Below, in pieces: positions 15,790 through 24,206 of a stretch of DNA of 64,000 nucleotides. Source of the DNA: Rhizobium rhododendri (GTDB taxonomy: Bacteria > Pseudomonadota > Alphaproteobacteria > Rhizobiales > Rhizobiaceae); contig NZ_CP117268.1 of assembly GCF_007000325.2 (NCBI RefSeq), positions 620,001-684,000 on the forward strand. Reading direction: 5' to 3'. Positions within the stretch are counted from its first letter, which is position 1. Each line of letters opens with the position of its first letter. Below the pieces are notes generated by a model, which had not been told where the DNA came from, did not search any database, and saw only the letters and a list, made by a program, of their open reading frames with translations. The position numbers and the translations under genes were made by a program.

Positions 15790-16536
15790 TCAGGAGAAGT
15801 TTTCAAGCACCGCCAGGAACGTGTGCCGGTCGCCCTGTCCCTCCGTCAGCTTGACGCGCTCTTCGATGTCGGCGAGGTGGTGGTCCATCAGCTCTTTCGC
15901 TTTAGTGGCATCCTTGGCCTTCACGGCGGCCACGATCATGCGGTGGTGGTCAGCACCGCAATCATCCTTTCGGTCTTCCTCGTAAAGGGCCATGACCAGC
16001 GAAAGGCGCGCCACGATCTTGGCCAGCATCTCGGTCAGAACGGCATTGCCGGCAATCTCCGCCAAGGCGATGTGGAACTTGCCGGACAACACGGTCTTGG
16101 ATTTCTCATCGCCATGATGATGGATGTGCTCTTCCTCATCCGTCAGCCTCTGCAGTGCATCGAGCTGCTCGTCCGTTGCCCGCTCCACCACGAAATCGAG
16201 CAGCATCCCCTCGATTTTGCGGCGTGCCTCGAACAGGCTTTTAGCCTGCTCGATACTCGGCTCGGCCACAAAGGTACCTCGGTTTCTCTTTCGCTCCAGC
16301 AGATGGTCGCTTTCAAGAACGCCGAGTGCCCCGCGCACGACCGTGCGGCTGACGCCAAAGTGCTCGGCGATCGCCTCTTCCAGGATTTTCGTGCCCGGCT
16401 TGAGCGCGCCTTCGCCGATGGCGTTTGCCAGCGTCGTACGGATACGCTCGGAAATATCGTCGTTGTTGTCGCTTGTATCCACTGGGCTGGTGCCGGCGGG
16501 AATGGATTTGGCGCTCTGGCGGCGCGACTTCTTCAT
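15790..16536 (-). CDS. GntR-family regulator, FCD (FadR-type) domain
   Basis: About 248 residues. The winged helix (ILEEAIAEHFGVSRTVVRGA, then HLLERKRNRGTFVAEPS) is followed by an all-helical FCD domain with FHIALAE, HHRMIVAAV and MDHHLADI, the usual metal-binding histidine positions. Start 16536 is preceded by GGAG; the ORF extends to 16584 without need. It probably regulates the isomerase/ABC operon transcribed toward it: the word AGATATTCGC occurs upstream of both this gene (16592-16601) and the binding-protein gene (19875-19884). Confidence 0.88.
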   Translation of the reverse strand: MKKSRRQSAKSIPAGTSPVDTSDNNDDISERIRTTLANAIGEGALKPGTKILEEAIAEHFGVSRTVVRGALGVLESDHLLERKRNRGTFVAEPSIEQAKSLFEARRKIEGMLLDFVVERATDEQLDALQRLTDEEEHIHHHGDEKSKTVLSGKFHIALAEIAGNAVLTEMLAKIVARLSLVMALYEEDRKDDCGADHHRMIVAAVKAKDATKAKELMDHHLADIEERVKLTEGQGDRHTFLAVLENFS

Positions 16537-16591
16537 GGGGGTCTCCGGTCCTGCCTGCCCATCGACATGAGAGCGGCAGATCATTCAAATC

Positions 16592-16627
16592 AGATATTCG
16601 CCTGCGATAATTATTTCCATAATTATC
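16592..16627. promoter_or_regulatory. Operator-like sequences upstream of the FCD regulator
   Basis: GATAATTAT-TTCC-ATAATTATC (16606-16627) is a perfect 9-bp inverted repeat about 70 bp upstream of the regulator start. Just beside it, AGATATTCGC (16592-16601) is identical to 19875-19884 in the promoter region of the ABC operon. Together these are candidate binding sites for the FCD regulator. Confidence 0.5.
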
Positions 16628-16669
16628 TTCTTGCGTAAACAGCTTTGCTGGCAAGGTAATCTCGGTCCA

Positions 16670-16700
16670 GATTCGCTGGCGAGACTATCGCCAGCGAATC
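16670..16700 (-). terminator. Hairpin terminator after the isomerase gene
   Basis: A perfect 12-bp stem (GATTCGCTGGCG paired with CGCCAGCGAATC) with a 7-nt loop lies 9 bp beyond the isomerase stop. No strong T-run follows, so termination may be imperfect. It separates the ABC-isomerase operon from the FCD regulator gene. Confidence 0.7.
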
Positions 16701-16708
16701 CAGCTGTT

Positions 16709-17839
16709 TCAGGCGGCCTTCTGCCGCGAGACAGTCGAGGACAGGGGAATGCCCTTGTCGATGCAGATCGACTCGATATGGCTGGCTGATGCCTGGATGA
16801 AGCCGATGGCTTCATTGAAACCGTAAGGCTGGTTCTCGTAGGTCGGGTAGCCGTACTTGCTGCTCTCGTAGCCTTGCCAATCCATGACTTCGCCAGAGCG
16901 GACGCGAGCGTCGTAGGCCTCGATCATGATAAAATAGGCCTCCAGCTCGGTCGCCGTCAGGTCCGGGTGGGCCGCCCGCCAAATCGGATCATCGATCTCA
17001 ATACACTGGCGTGGGTTGGCCTTGCGTCGGTTGTCGTCGGTCGACTGGGCGACTTCCAACGACAGATTCAATGCAGGATTGGCATCGGCAAGGATCGGGA
17101 TGATCGCCGAGAAATCGACGATTCCGTTGCCACAGGGCCGGGTCTGGAAATCCAGGCCACCCGGCGCGCGGTTCACATAGGCGTCCTTGATATGGGTCTG
17201 GCGCACGAAGGGTGCGAGGCGCTTGGTGGCAAAGACCGGATGCTCGCCGCGCTGCAGCATGTTGGCGGTGTCGAGCACGACGCCGACGACATCGGCTCCG
17301 ACGTTTTCGATCAGCCGGAGGATTTCGAAGGACGTGATCTCGTCGTGGGTCTCCATGTTGAGATGGACGCCGTTTGCGCGGGCAACGGGCGCAAGTTTCC
17401 GGAGAACCTTCTCCATGGCGAGGAGCTGCTCTTCCCAGGTAACGTCGGTGCGGAAGCGGTCGTTGGCAAGCCTGCCGGGATAGACCGCCTTGAAGTTGCC
17501 CGGTGAGACCCAAAGCTCGAAGCAGCCGATGGCTGCACCAGCCTCGATCATGCGGGAAAAGCCGGCGATGATGTCGCCGCCGCCGATTGCCCGGAATTCC
17601 GGCGCTTCGGCGCTGCAGTAGGGGTTGATCTTGCCGACGCCGCCTTCAAGATAGAGGCCGAGTTCATCGGCCTTGGCGCGGATTTCCCGCAGCTGGCCGA
17701 GGTCGAGGTCGGGGCTCATGTCCAGCATCGTGCTGAAGAAGATGCCCTCAAGGCCGAGTTGCTTGACGTGGTCAAGGCTGGCGAGGGCCCCCCGTTTTTT
17801 GACCTCCGGCAGTTTCAGTCCGTCGATTCCCAGTTTCAT
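16709..17839 (-). CDS. Sugar phosphate isomerase/epimerase-like TIM-barrel protein
   Basis: 376 residues of the AP-endonuclease-2/xylose-isomerase-like TIM barrel family. Conserved features include LNMETHDEITSFEILRLIE, the metal-ligand region GVVLDTANML, the motif FVRQTHIKDAY and the late SLEVAQ glutamate. These enzymes isomerise or epimerise keto sugars, inosose or related polyols. AGGAG precedes the ATG. The gene is third in an operon with an amino-acid-type binding protein and permease, so it may act on the imported compound. Confidence 0.82.
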   Translation of the reverse strand: MKLGIDGLKLPEVKKRGALASLDHVKQLGLEGIFFSTMLDMSPDLDLGQLREIRAKADELGLYLEGGVGKINPYCSAEAPEFRAIGGGDIIAGFSRMIEAGAAIGCFELWVSPGNFKAVYPGRLANDRFRTDVTWEEQLLAMEKVLRKLAPVARANGVHLNMETHDEITSFEILRLIENVGADVVGVVLDTANMLQRGEHPVFATKRLAPFVRQTHIKDAYVNRAPGGLDFQTRPCGNGIVDFSAIIPILADANPALNLSLEVAQSTDDNRRKANPRQCIEIDDPIWRAAHPDLTATELEAYFIMIEAYDARVRSGEVMDWQGYESSKYGYPTYENQPYGFNEAIGFIQASASHIESICIDKGIPLSSTVSRQKAA

Positions 17840-17929
17840 GGCAGTCTCCTGGTCGGATGCGCTTCAATGGCGATCCTTGATGATCTTGTGCAGCTGGTGA
17901 TTTCCGATGGCCGGCGATGCTCGCGATCG

Positions 17930-18793
17930 CTAGGTTCGGGGTTTTCTGGCCGAGGTACGATCCTTCGGCAGAAGGCTTTGCTCGAGAAAATGCTGGCCGA
18001 TGGAGGCTACGCTTGTGATCGCGAGGTACCAGATCGAGGCGACGAACAGCATTTCGATGACGAGGAAGTTGCGGGCGTAGATCGCCTGCGCCTGGGTCAG
18101 AAGATCCTGCATGCCGATGACCGAGACGATGGCGCTGGCCTTCAGCATGCCGATCGCTTGGTTTCCCGTCGGGGGAACGATCAGGCGTGCCGCCTGCGGC
18201 AGGATGATTGTCCACAGGGTCTGCCGTGATTTCAGACCGAGGGCGGCCGCGGCGTCGCGCTGGCCCCGATCGACGGAGACGAGACCACCGCGGATGATTT
18301 CCGACATGTTCGCGGCCTCATGCAGACCGAGGGCCAGGAAACCTGCTAGCGATGGCGTGACGAGATCGTTGATCGAGATGACATGCGTTCCGATGCCGAT
18401 CTGCGGGATGAACAGGGCGATATTGAACCAGAAGAATATCTGGACGATCAGCGGCACGCCGCGAAACCACCAGACGAAGGCCGCCGTGATCGCCTTAAGA
18501 ACGAAATTCTGGCTTGTCGCCATCAGGGCCAGAAGGCATCCGAACACGATCCCGAAGGTCATGGCGGCGACGGTGAGTTCGAGCGTCAGCACGACCCCGC
18601 TCAGAACGGACGGATCGAACAGGTATTGGGGAACCTCGGACCACTGCACGCTCTGGCTCTGGGCGACGATAAAGGCGAGGACGGCCAGCACCAGGATTGC
18701 AGCCGTTCCTGTTGCCACCTGGCCCCACTGGATCGACCGTGTTGGGGGCGGAGCAAGATAGAGCGTTGTGGGTGTTGCGCGAAACAGGGCCAT
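17930..18793 (-). CDS. Amino-acid-type ABC transporter permease
   Basis: About 287 residues with several membrane helices and the His/Glu/Gln/Arg/opine permease signature: LSGVVLTLELTVAAMTFGIV, FRGVPLIVQIFFWFN, the EAA-loop region GGLVSVDRGQRDAAAALGL and QAARLIVPPTGN. The start at 18793 lies 5 nt upstream of the binding-protein stop, with little other choice that avoids a long overlap. It would import a polar amino acid or derivative. No ATP-binding subunit is encoded in this operon. Confidence 0.87.
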   Translation of the reverse strand: MALFRATPTTLYLAPPPTRSIQWGQVATGTAAILVLAVLAFIVAQSQSVQWSEVPQYLFDPSVLSGVVLTLELTVAAMTFGIVFGCLLALMATSQNFVLKAITAAFVWWFRGVPLIVQIFFWFNIALFIPQIGIGTHVISINDLVTPSLAGFLALGLHEAANMSEIIRGGLVSVDRGQRDAAAALGLKSRQTLWTIILPQAARLIVPPTGNQAIGMLKASAIVSVIGMQDLLTQAQAIYARNFLVIEMLFVASIWYLAITSVASIGQHFLEQSLLPKDRTSARKPRT

Positions 18794-18797
18794 CGGC

Positions 18798-19718
18798 TCA
18801 ATCCGCAGGCATGCTGGTTGCATCGTTCACCTTCACGGTCGGAACGGCCAGCGCTTTAAGACCCCATTTCTTCATGATCGCTCCGTAAGCACCGGAGACG
18901 CGCATCTGCTCCAGCGCGCCAACGACCGCATCGCGCAAGCCTCCACTATCCTTGGCGACCAGCATGCCGAGGTAACCGGTCGCAAGGCGTATATCGGGAA
19001 GCGCCTGCAGGCCCTTGCCGTTTCCGGTCTGGTGTTCGGTGGTGTAGACGCTGGTGGCGTAGCCGTTGACCGTGGCATCGGCGCGACCCGTGCGGACGGC
19101 CTGGAGGACATCGGGCATCTTGGGGATCGACAGGATGGCGATCGGGGTCGCGCATTTCACTGACGCTGCCTCGACCATCTTCGCCTGGAATGTGCCGACC
19201 GGCACGGCTACCTTTCTGCCGCAGAGGTCCGCCATGGACTTGATGGCAAGGGGATTACCCTTGATGGTCATGATCGTGGTGGCATCATACATGTAGTCTA
19301 TAACGTCGACCCGCTTTTCCAGCACCGGATCGTCATTGATCCCCGATATGGACATGTCGAAGCGCTTTGCCAGGATCGAGGGAACGATGGCAGCCCCTGC
19401 GCCGACGTCGGTCATCTGAACTTTGACTCCAAGGATGACCCCGAGCGTGTCGGCGATATCGGCGTCGATCCCGATAAGCTTGCCATCCTCGCCATGGAAG
19501 CTGATGGGTGGCGTCAGGTCAGTTGCGATCTTGAGTGTGCCAGACGACTTGATAGCGGCGGGCAGCATGTCGGCCAGCTGTACCGTGAGCGTGGCTCCGG
19601 GAAGTTTGGCAACGTCCATCTCCTGTGCGCTACCGTGTGCAGCAAAGGCGGAGGTAGCAATCAGAGTGGCGACTGCCCTTGTCAATCCTGTCTTCAAATG
19701 TCCCGGTACGCTTCTCAT
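18798..19718 (-). CDS. Amino-acid-type ABC transporter substrate-binding protein
   Basis: 306 residues with an N-terminal signal peptide ending near AHGSA. The body is the family 3 periplasmic binding fold: SGTLKIATDLTPPISFHGED, GKLIGIDADIADTLGVILG and FDMSISGINDDPVLEKRVDV, where an Arg normally clamps the amino-acid carboxylate. A ribosome-binding site AAGGGGA precedes the ATG. First gene of the operon with the permease and the isomerase-like gene, divergent from the polyamine-type ABC operon. Confidence 0.88.
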   Translation of the reverse strand: MRSVPGHLKTGLTRAVATLIATSAFAAHGSAQEMDVAKLPGATLTVQLADMLPAAIKSSGTLKIATDLTPPISFHGEDGKLIGIDADIADTLGVILGVKVQMTDVGAGAAIVPSILAKRFDMSISGINDDPVLEKRVDVIDYMYDATTIMTIKGNPLAIKSMADLCGRKVAVPVGTFQAKMVEAASVKCATPIAILSIPKMPDVLQAVRTGRADATVNGYATSVYTTEHQTGNGKGLQALPDIRLATGYLGMLVAKDSGGLRDAVVGALEQMRVSGAYGAIMKKWGLKALAVPTVKVNDATSMPAD

Positions 19719-20337
19719 GGAATCCCCTTTGCAGTTTCCTGTTGGCGCGACATGCTGAAATCATCGATGCAATCGTCGTGCCAGTCATAGGGGGCGAGGG
19801 ATTAGGAGTTTGATATGTAACGGTTATATCTAAATCATCGGATTTATGGAAATCTTTCTTATATAGTTTCGCATAGATATTCGCATAAATTATGGTCAGT
19901 ATCTGCCTTGAAGGTTTTTGATGTTCACATTCTCTCGCTTTTTAGGCTCACATAGGTCAAATTTGATGTTTTTGACAGCTGATACACACGCCAGTCTGCT
20001 CCAAAAGGCCAGAATCGCGGGTTTGAGGAGCCTAATACCTCGCTTCTATCGCTTTAAAATTGCGCGACTCTGCTGAAAGTTTGAGCGAAATAACACTTCG
20101 CAAAAATTCGTGCATTTATATAATTATAAAGTTTCGAACATCTATAAATCGTGTAATGTGTCTCAATAACAGTGGCTTGTGATTTTCATACACCCGCTAC
20201 CTCGAAACTGGCACAGCCCTTGCAGCATGGTTCTCATGAACAACCTCGTTGCAACATTGCCCTCCAAGCTTTCCTTCCGCCTCCCATCGGAAAGCACCGA
20301 GCCACATGTTGCTGCCGCGCAACCGCAGGGAAGCCAG
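19719..20337. promoter_or_regulatory. AT-rich divergent promoter region of two ABC operons
   Basis: About 620 bp without a convincing gene, markedly AT-rich compared with its flanks. It holds the promoters of the leftward amino-acid-type operon and the rightward polyamine-type operon. TTCGCATA is directly repeated (19868-19875 and 19880-19887), AGATATTCGC at 19875-19884 matches the FCD regulator promoter, and TATAATTATA at 20119-20128 is a short palindrome. Confidence 0.6.
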
Positions 20338-21450
20338 ATGTCGGACACCTCGCATACTTCTGATCGGACCCGCCTCAGCGTCCAGGGATTGACGCACAGC
20401 TACGGCGGCCAAAATGCAGTCAGTGATGTCTCTTTCGATATCGAGGCAGGCGAGATCGTCGCACTCCTCGGCCCGAGCGGCTGTGGCAAGTCGACCGTCC
20501 TGCGGGCGATTGCCGGCCTGATCCTGCCGAAGGCGGGCAAAATCGTTCTCGGCGATACCGATCTCGCGCATCTCTCGGCCCGATCCCGCGGCATCGGCAT
20601 GGTCTTTCAGAACTATGCCCTGTTCCCGCATCTGACGGTTGCTGAAAACATCGCCTATCCGCTGGCCTGCCAGCAGGTACCGCGTGCGGAACGAAAGGCT
20701 CGCGTCGAAGAAATGCTGTCGCTTGTGCGGCTCGGCGGCTTCGGCAATCGCCTGCCACGGGAGCTCTCCGGCGGCCAGCAGCAGCGCGTCGCCGTCGCCC
20801 GCGCCATTGCAGGGCGGCCGTCGCTCCTCCTGCTCGACGAACCGTTCGGGGCTCTCGATCGCGCCCTGCGCTTCGACTTGCAGGTGGAACTGCTGCATTT
20901 GCAGAAGACCCTGGGGATCACCACGCTGATCGTCACGCACGATCAGGAAGAGGCGCAAAGTCTGGCAAGCCGCCTGGTGCTGATGAACAAGGGCAATGTC
21001 GAGCAGATCGATACGCCCATGGCCGTCTACGATCAGCCGAAGACCCTGTTCGTCAACACCTTCATCGGCCAGGCAAACCTGCTGCAGGGAACGGTCAAGG
21101 AACTCGGGGACCAGCGCACGGTGATCAGCCTGGCTGAGGACAGGACGTTGCGCCTTCCACGCCGCCTTAAGTTCACCGTCGGTTCCCCGGTGACGGTTGC
21201 CTTCCGGCCCGAAGAGGTGCGCCTGTCCCCACACTCGACCGAAAACTCACTGCCCGCCCGCATGACCGTCTCGGTGCCCCTGGGTCCGACCCTTGTTCAT
21301 GACCTTTTGCTTGAGGACGGCACAAACCTGCGGGCCTCCGAGGTCAGAAGCCCATCCACCAGCATCCCCGAACGGGGCGCGCAGCTCTTTGCCAAGATCG
21401 ATGCATCCCGGTGCCATGTCTTTCCCGCCCAATCCGAAAACGTCCAGTGA
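20338..21450 (+). CDS. ABC transporter ATP-binding protein, polyamine/iron type
   Basis: 370 residues. Walker A GPSGCGKST, Q-loop in MVFQNYALFPHLTV, signature LSGGQQQRVAVARA, Walker B LLLLDEPFGALD and the H-loop THDQEEA are all intact. The C-terminal third is the TOBE-type regulatory domain of PotA/FbpC-like ATPases. The ATG at 20338 follows an AGGGAA site and avoids an unrelated 53-residue extension to 20179. It energises the permeases encoded at 22527 and 23347. Confidence 0.9.
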   Translation: MSDTSHTSDRTRLSVQGLTHSYGGQNAVSDVSFDIEAGEIVALLGPSGCGKSTVLRAIAGLILPKAGKIVLGDTDLAHLSARSRGIGMVFQNYALFPHLTVAENIAYPLACQQVPRAERKARVEEMLSLVRLGGFGNRLPRELSGGQQQRVAVARAIAGRPSLLLLDEPFGALDRALRFDLQVELLHLQKTLGITTLIVTHDQEEAQSLASRLVLMNKGNVEQIDTPMAVYDQPKTLFVNTFIGQANLLQGTVKELGDQRTVISLAEDRTLRLPRRLKFTVGSPVTVAFRPEEVRLSPHSTENSLPARMTVSVPLGPTLVHDLLLEDGTNLRASEVRSPSTSIPERGAQLFAKIDASRCHVFPAQSENVQ

Positions 21451-21473
21451 AGACTACGTCAACAGAGGTGACC

Positions 21474-22517
21474 ATGATGAAGAACGTTCAAATGACCCGT
21501 CGTGCATTCGGCTTCCTGGCTGCAGGTGCCGCCGCATCAGCCATGCTTCCGCGTTTCGCGCAGGCAGCCGGCGGTACGGCCGTTGCGGCAACCTTTCCCG
21601 GAAGCTGGGAAGACGCCTACCGCACCGTTCTCACTCCGATGCTGCAGAGCGGCGGCTATGACCTGACTGTTGCGCCGGCCATGGCACAGGACCAGCTTGC
21701 CAAGGTCATGGCAAGTCCCGGCAACCCTCCCTACGACACGCTGCTGATGTCGCCGGGCCAAATGGCAGTGGCCGTCGACAATGACCTGATCCAGAAGATT
21801 GATCCGACCAAGCTCAAGAACTGGGACAAGCTCGACAAGTCCTTCCAGGGCGAATACGGCCCGACCGTGACCATCGAGGTCAACGGCATCGCCTACAATC
21901 CTGACCTCGTTCCGAAGCCGAAGGGCTATCGCGATCTCTTCGAGAACCCGGCCTACAAGGGCAAGGTTTCCTGGACGGGGTTTGCGTCGAACACTGCCGT
22001 CATGGCCTATACCGAGATTGCCAAGATATTTGGCACTGGCCCAAACGACATGGATGCCGTCTTCAAGCTGTTCAAGGATAGCCCGGAACAGCGCCAGGGC
22101 GTCGTCGATAGCACCAACCACCAGATGACGCTCTTCCAGCAGGGCGAGATCGCCGTCTTCATGTGCAGCACCAACAATGTGGCGCACTTGAAGAGCCTTG
22201 GTCTGAACGCCGAGTTCGTCCATCCGGAAACGGGCTCGCCCGCAGCCCCCGTCAACATCCACCTGGTCAAGGGCTCGCAGAACCTCGAGGCAGCCTATGC
22301 CTACATGGATGCTGCCATCTCGAAAGCCGCCCAGGACCTGCTCAAGGAGCCGCCGAGGGAGATGTTCCCGACCAACCGCGATGTCGAGCTGACCCCGAGC
22401 ATTGCGGCCTATGTTACCCGCGAACAGCTCCCCACCATGGTCTATCCCGATTGGGTCGCCATCAACAAGAACCGCTCGGACTGGATTCGCCAGTTCGACG
22501 CACTCGTTGCCGGTTGA
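21474..22517 (+). CDS. Extracellular solute-binding protein, polyamine type, Tat signal
   Basis: 347 residues. The N-terminus MTRRAFGFLAAGAAASAML carries a twin-arginine signal. The mature part resembles family 1 solute-binding proteins of spermidine/putrescine or ferric-iron type, with NGIAYNPDLVPKPKGYRDLF, NPAYKGKVSW and ending with WVAINKNRSDWIRQFDALV. AGAGGTG precedes the ATG. Second gene of the operon. It captures the ligand in the periplasm, which could be a polyamine or another cationic compound. Confidence 0.87.
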   Translation: MMKNVQMTRRAFGFLAAGAAASAMLPRFAQAAGGTAVAATFPGSWEDAYRTVLTPMLQSGGYDLTVAPAMAQDQLAKVMASPGNPPYDTLLMSPGQMAVAVDNDLIQKIDPTKLKNWDKLDKSFQGEYGPTVTIEVNGIAYNPDLVPKPKGYRDLFENPAYKGKVSWTGFASNTAVMAYTEIAKIFGTGPNDMDAVFKLFKDSPEQRQGVVDSTNHQMTLFQQGEIAVFMCSTNNVAHLKSLGLNAEFVHPETGSPAAPVNIHLVKGSQNLEAAYAYMDAAISKAAQDLLKEPPREMFPTNRDVELTPSIAAYVTREQLPTMVYPDWVAINKNRSDWIRQFDALVAG

Positions 22518-22526
22518 GGTGACATC

Positions 22527-23354
22527 ATGAAGGCGAGCGGCTTCCCATACGTCGTACCGATGCTTCTGCTTTCGGTGGTGTTTTTTGCAACGCCGCTCGC
22601 CGTCCTTGTCGGCTTCAGCTTCGTCAGTCCCGGCGGTGCTAGTCTTGAACACTATGCCCGCTTCTTCGGCGATTCCTTCAATTTCCGGGTCCTCGTCAAC
22701 ACCGCGCGGCTTGGCGTCGAGACGGTTATCGGCACGACGCTGCTCGGGATTCCGATCGCCTTACTCTATTGGCACGGTGGCCGGAACCTGCGGCAGGTCC
22801 TGATTTTCCTCACTCTCATCCCGATGCTGACCAGCAACGTGGTGCGGACCTTCGCCTGGATCGTCATTCTTGGACGCCAGGGTCCGATCAGCGAGACACT
22901 CGTTTCCCTTGGCATCACCGGCATGCCGACCAGCCTCCTGTTTACCGAGACCGGTCTGGTCATGGCGATGTGTCAGATCGACCTGCCGTTGATCATCCTG
23001 CCCTTGATCGCCATTTTGTCACGGACGCCTCAACAGCTTACCGAGGCGGCACAGGTGTCCGGCGCTGGGCCATGGCGCATCCTGGCAACCGTACTCCTAC
23101 CGCTGATGCTCCCCGGATTGCTGGCTGGCTGGATCCTGGTCTTTGCGAGCACCAGCAGTTCCTTCGTGACCCAGGCGGTGATTGGCGGCGCGCGGAACGT
23201 CTACGTGCCGCAATTGATCTACCGCGAGGTTGGCACGCTGTTCGACTGGCCGTTGGCCTCGGCGATTGCCGTCGTGCTGCTGCTGTCGACGGGCTGCCTG
23301 CTTGTCGCTCTCACCATGATTTCCCGTCACAGGAGGTTGGTCGGCCATGCTTGA
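22527..23354 (+). CDS. ABC transporter permease (PotB-like)
   Basis: 275 residues with about six membrane helices and the binding-protein-dependent permease loop in LTEAAQVSGAGPWRILATVL, followed by LPLMLPGLLAGWILVF. It begins 9 bp after the binding-protein stop with GAGGTGA upstream. It pairs with the next permease; the two genes overlap by 8 nt. It forms half of the membrane channel of the polyamine-type importer. Confidence 0.88.
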   Translation: MKASGFPYVVPMLLLSVVFFATPLAVLVGFSFVSPGGASLEHYARFFGDSFNFRVLVNTARLGVETVIGTTLLGIPIALLYWHGGRNLRQVLIFLTLIPMLTSNVVRTFAWIVILGRQGPISETLVSLGITGMPTSLLFTETGLVMAMCQIDLPLIILPLIAILSRTPQQLTEAAQVSGAGPWRILATVLLPLMLPGLLAGWILVFASTSSSFVTQAVIGGARNVYVPQLIYREVGTLFDWPLASAIAVVLLLSTGCLLVALTMISRHRRLVGHA

Positions 23355-24168
23355 TCGTCGAGAAAATCCCATCCCGGCACTTCTCTACAGCGTCTTCGTC
23401 TATGGTTTTGGCGGTCTCTGCGTCAGCTATCTGATCGCGCCAATCGTCATTGCCCTGATGATGTCCTTTACGTCAGGCCAAACTTTGAAATATCCCCCAC
23501 AAGGGTTTTCGTTCCGCTGGTACCAGGCGCTGCTCGATCCCGTCCGCTCGGCGACCGAACAACTTGCTGCCTGGAACTCGCTGAAGATCGCTGGCCTCGC
23601 AGTCCTCGGCTCGCTGCTGTTCGCCGTTCCCGCCGCCATCGGCATGACGCGAATGAAGCGAGGGACCGTCAGCACGATCGAGCCACTTCTTCTGGCACCG
23701 CTTGTCCTGCCCAGCCTTGTCTATGGATTGGCGGCACTGATCGTTGCCAACTTCATTGGTTTCCGGCCGTCGCTTTGGCTGACGATCGCAGGCCATGTCG
23801 TGGTCTTCGGGCCGCTGATGTATCGTGCAGCCTCCGTCGTTGCCCAAGGGATCAATCCCTCTCTTGCCGAGGCATCGACGGTCATGGGCGCGAACTGGTT
23901 CACAACCTTGCGGCGGGTGACGCTGCCGCTTTTGATGCCGGGTATCTTGGCGGGTGCGCTCCTCGTCTTCATCCAGTCGCTCGACAACGTCTCCGTCTCG
24001 CTCTTCCTTGCCGACGCCCGGACCACGCTCCTGCCGCTCAGGATGTTCGCGTTGATCGAGGAATCCCTCGACGTCCGCGTCGCTGCGATCTCCGGGATTT
24101 TGATCGCCGTGACGCTGGTGGGGCTGCTCGTCGCCAGACGCGTCCTCGTCCCACAGCGGCAAGCCTAG
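23347..24168 (+). CDS. ABC transporter permease (PotC-like)
   Basis: 273 residues, membrane-spanning, with the permease loop PSLAEASTVMGANWFTTLRR and then VTLPLLMPGILAGALLVFI. Its start lies inside the end of the previous permease gene, with AGGAGG just upstream, suggesting translational coupling. Completes the ATPase, binding protein and two-permease set required for a working importer. Confidence 0.88.
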   Translation: MLDRRENPIPALLYSVFVYGFGGLCVSYLIAPIVIALMMSFTSGQTLKYPPQGFSFRWYQALLDPVRSATEQLAAWNSLKIAGLAVLGSLLFAVPAAIGMTRMKRGTVSTIEPLLLAPLVLPSLVYGLAALIVANFIGFRPSLWLTIAGHVVVFGPLMYRAASVVAQGINPSLAEASTVMGANWFTTLRRVTLPLLMPGILAGALLVFIQSLDNVSVSLFLADARTTLLPLRMFALIEESLDVRVAAISGILIAVTLVGLLVARRVLVPQRQA

Positions 24169-24206
24169 CTCACACATATCGAACTCGAACTGACAGGTAA
24201 CACACC

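Noticed and set aside
15733..16638. 301-codon open frame on the plus strand
   Set aside because: Antisense to the FCD regulator gene, which has clear winged-helix and FCD motifs.
20197..21234. 345-codon open frame on the minus strand
   Set aside because: It is antisense to the ATPase gene, whose Walker and signature motifs are certain. High GC in third positions commonly opens such shadow frames, and its translation matches nothing.
21537..22652. 371-codon open frame on the minus strand
   Set aside because: Antisense to the solute-binding protein gene; low-complexity charged translation with no motifs.
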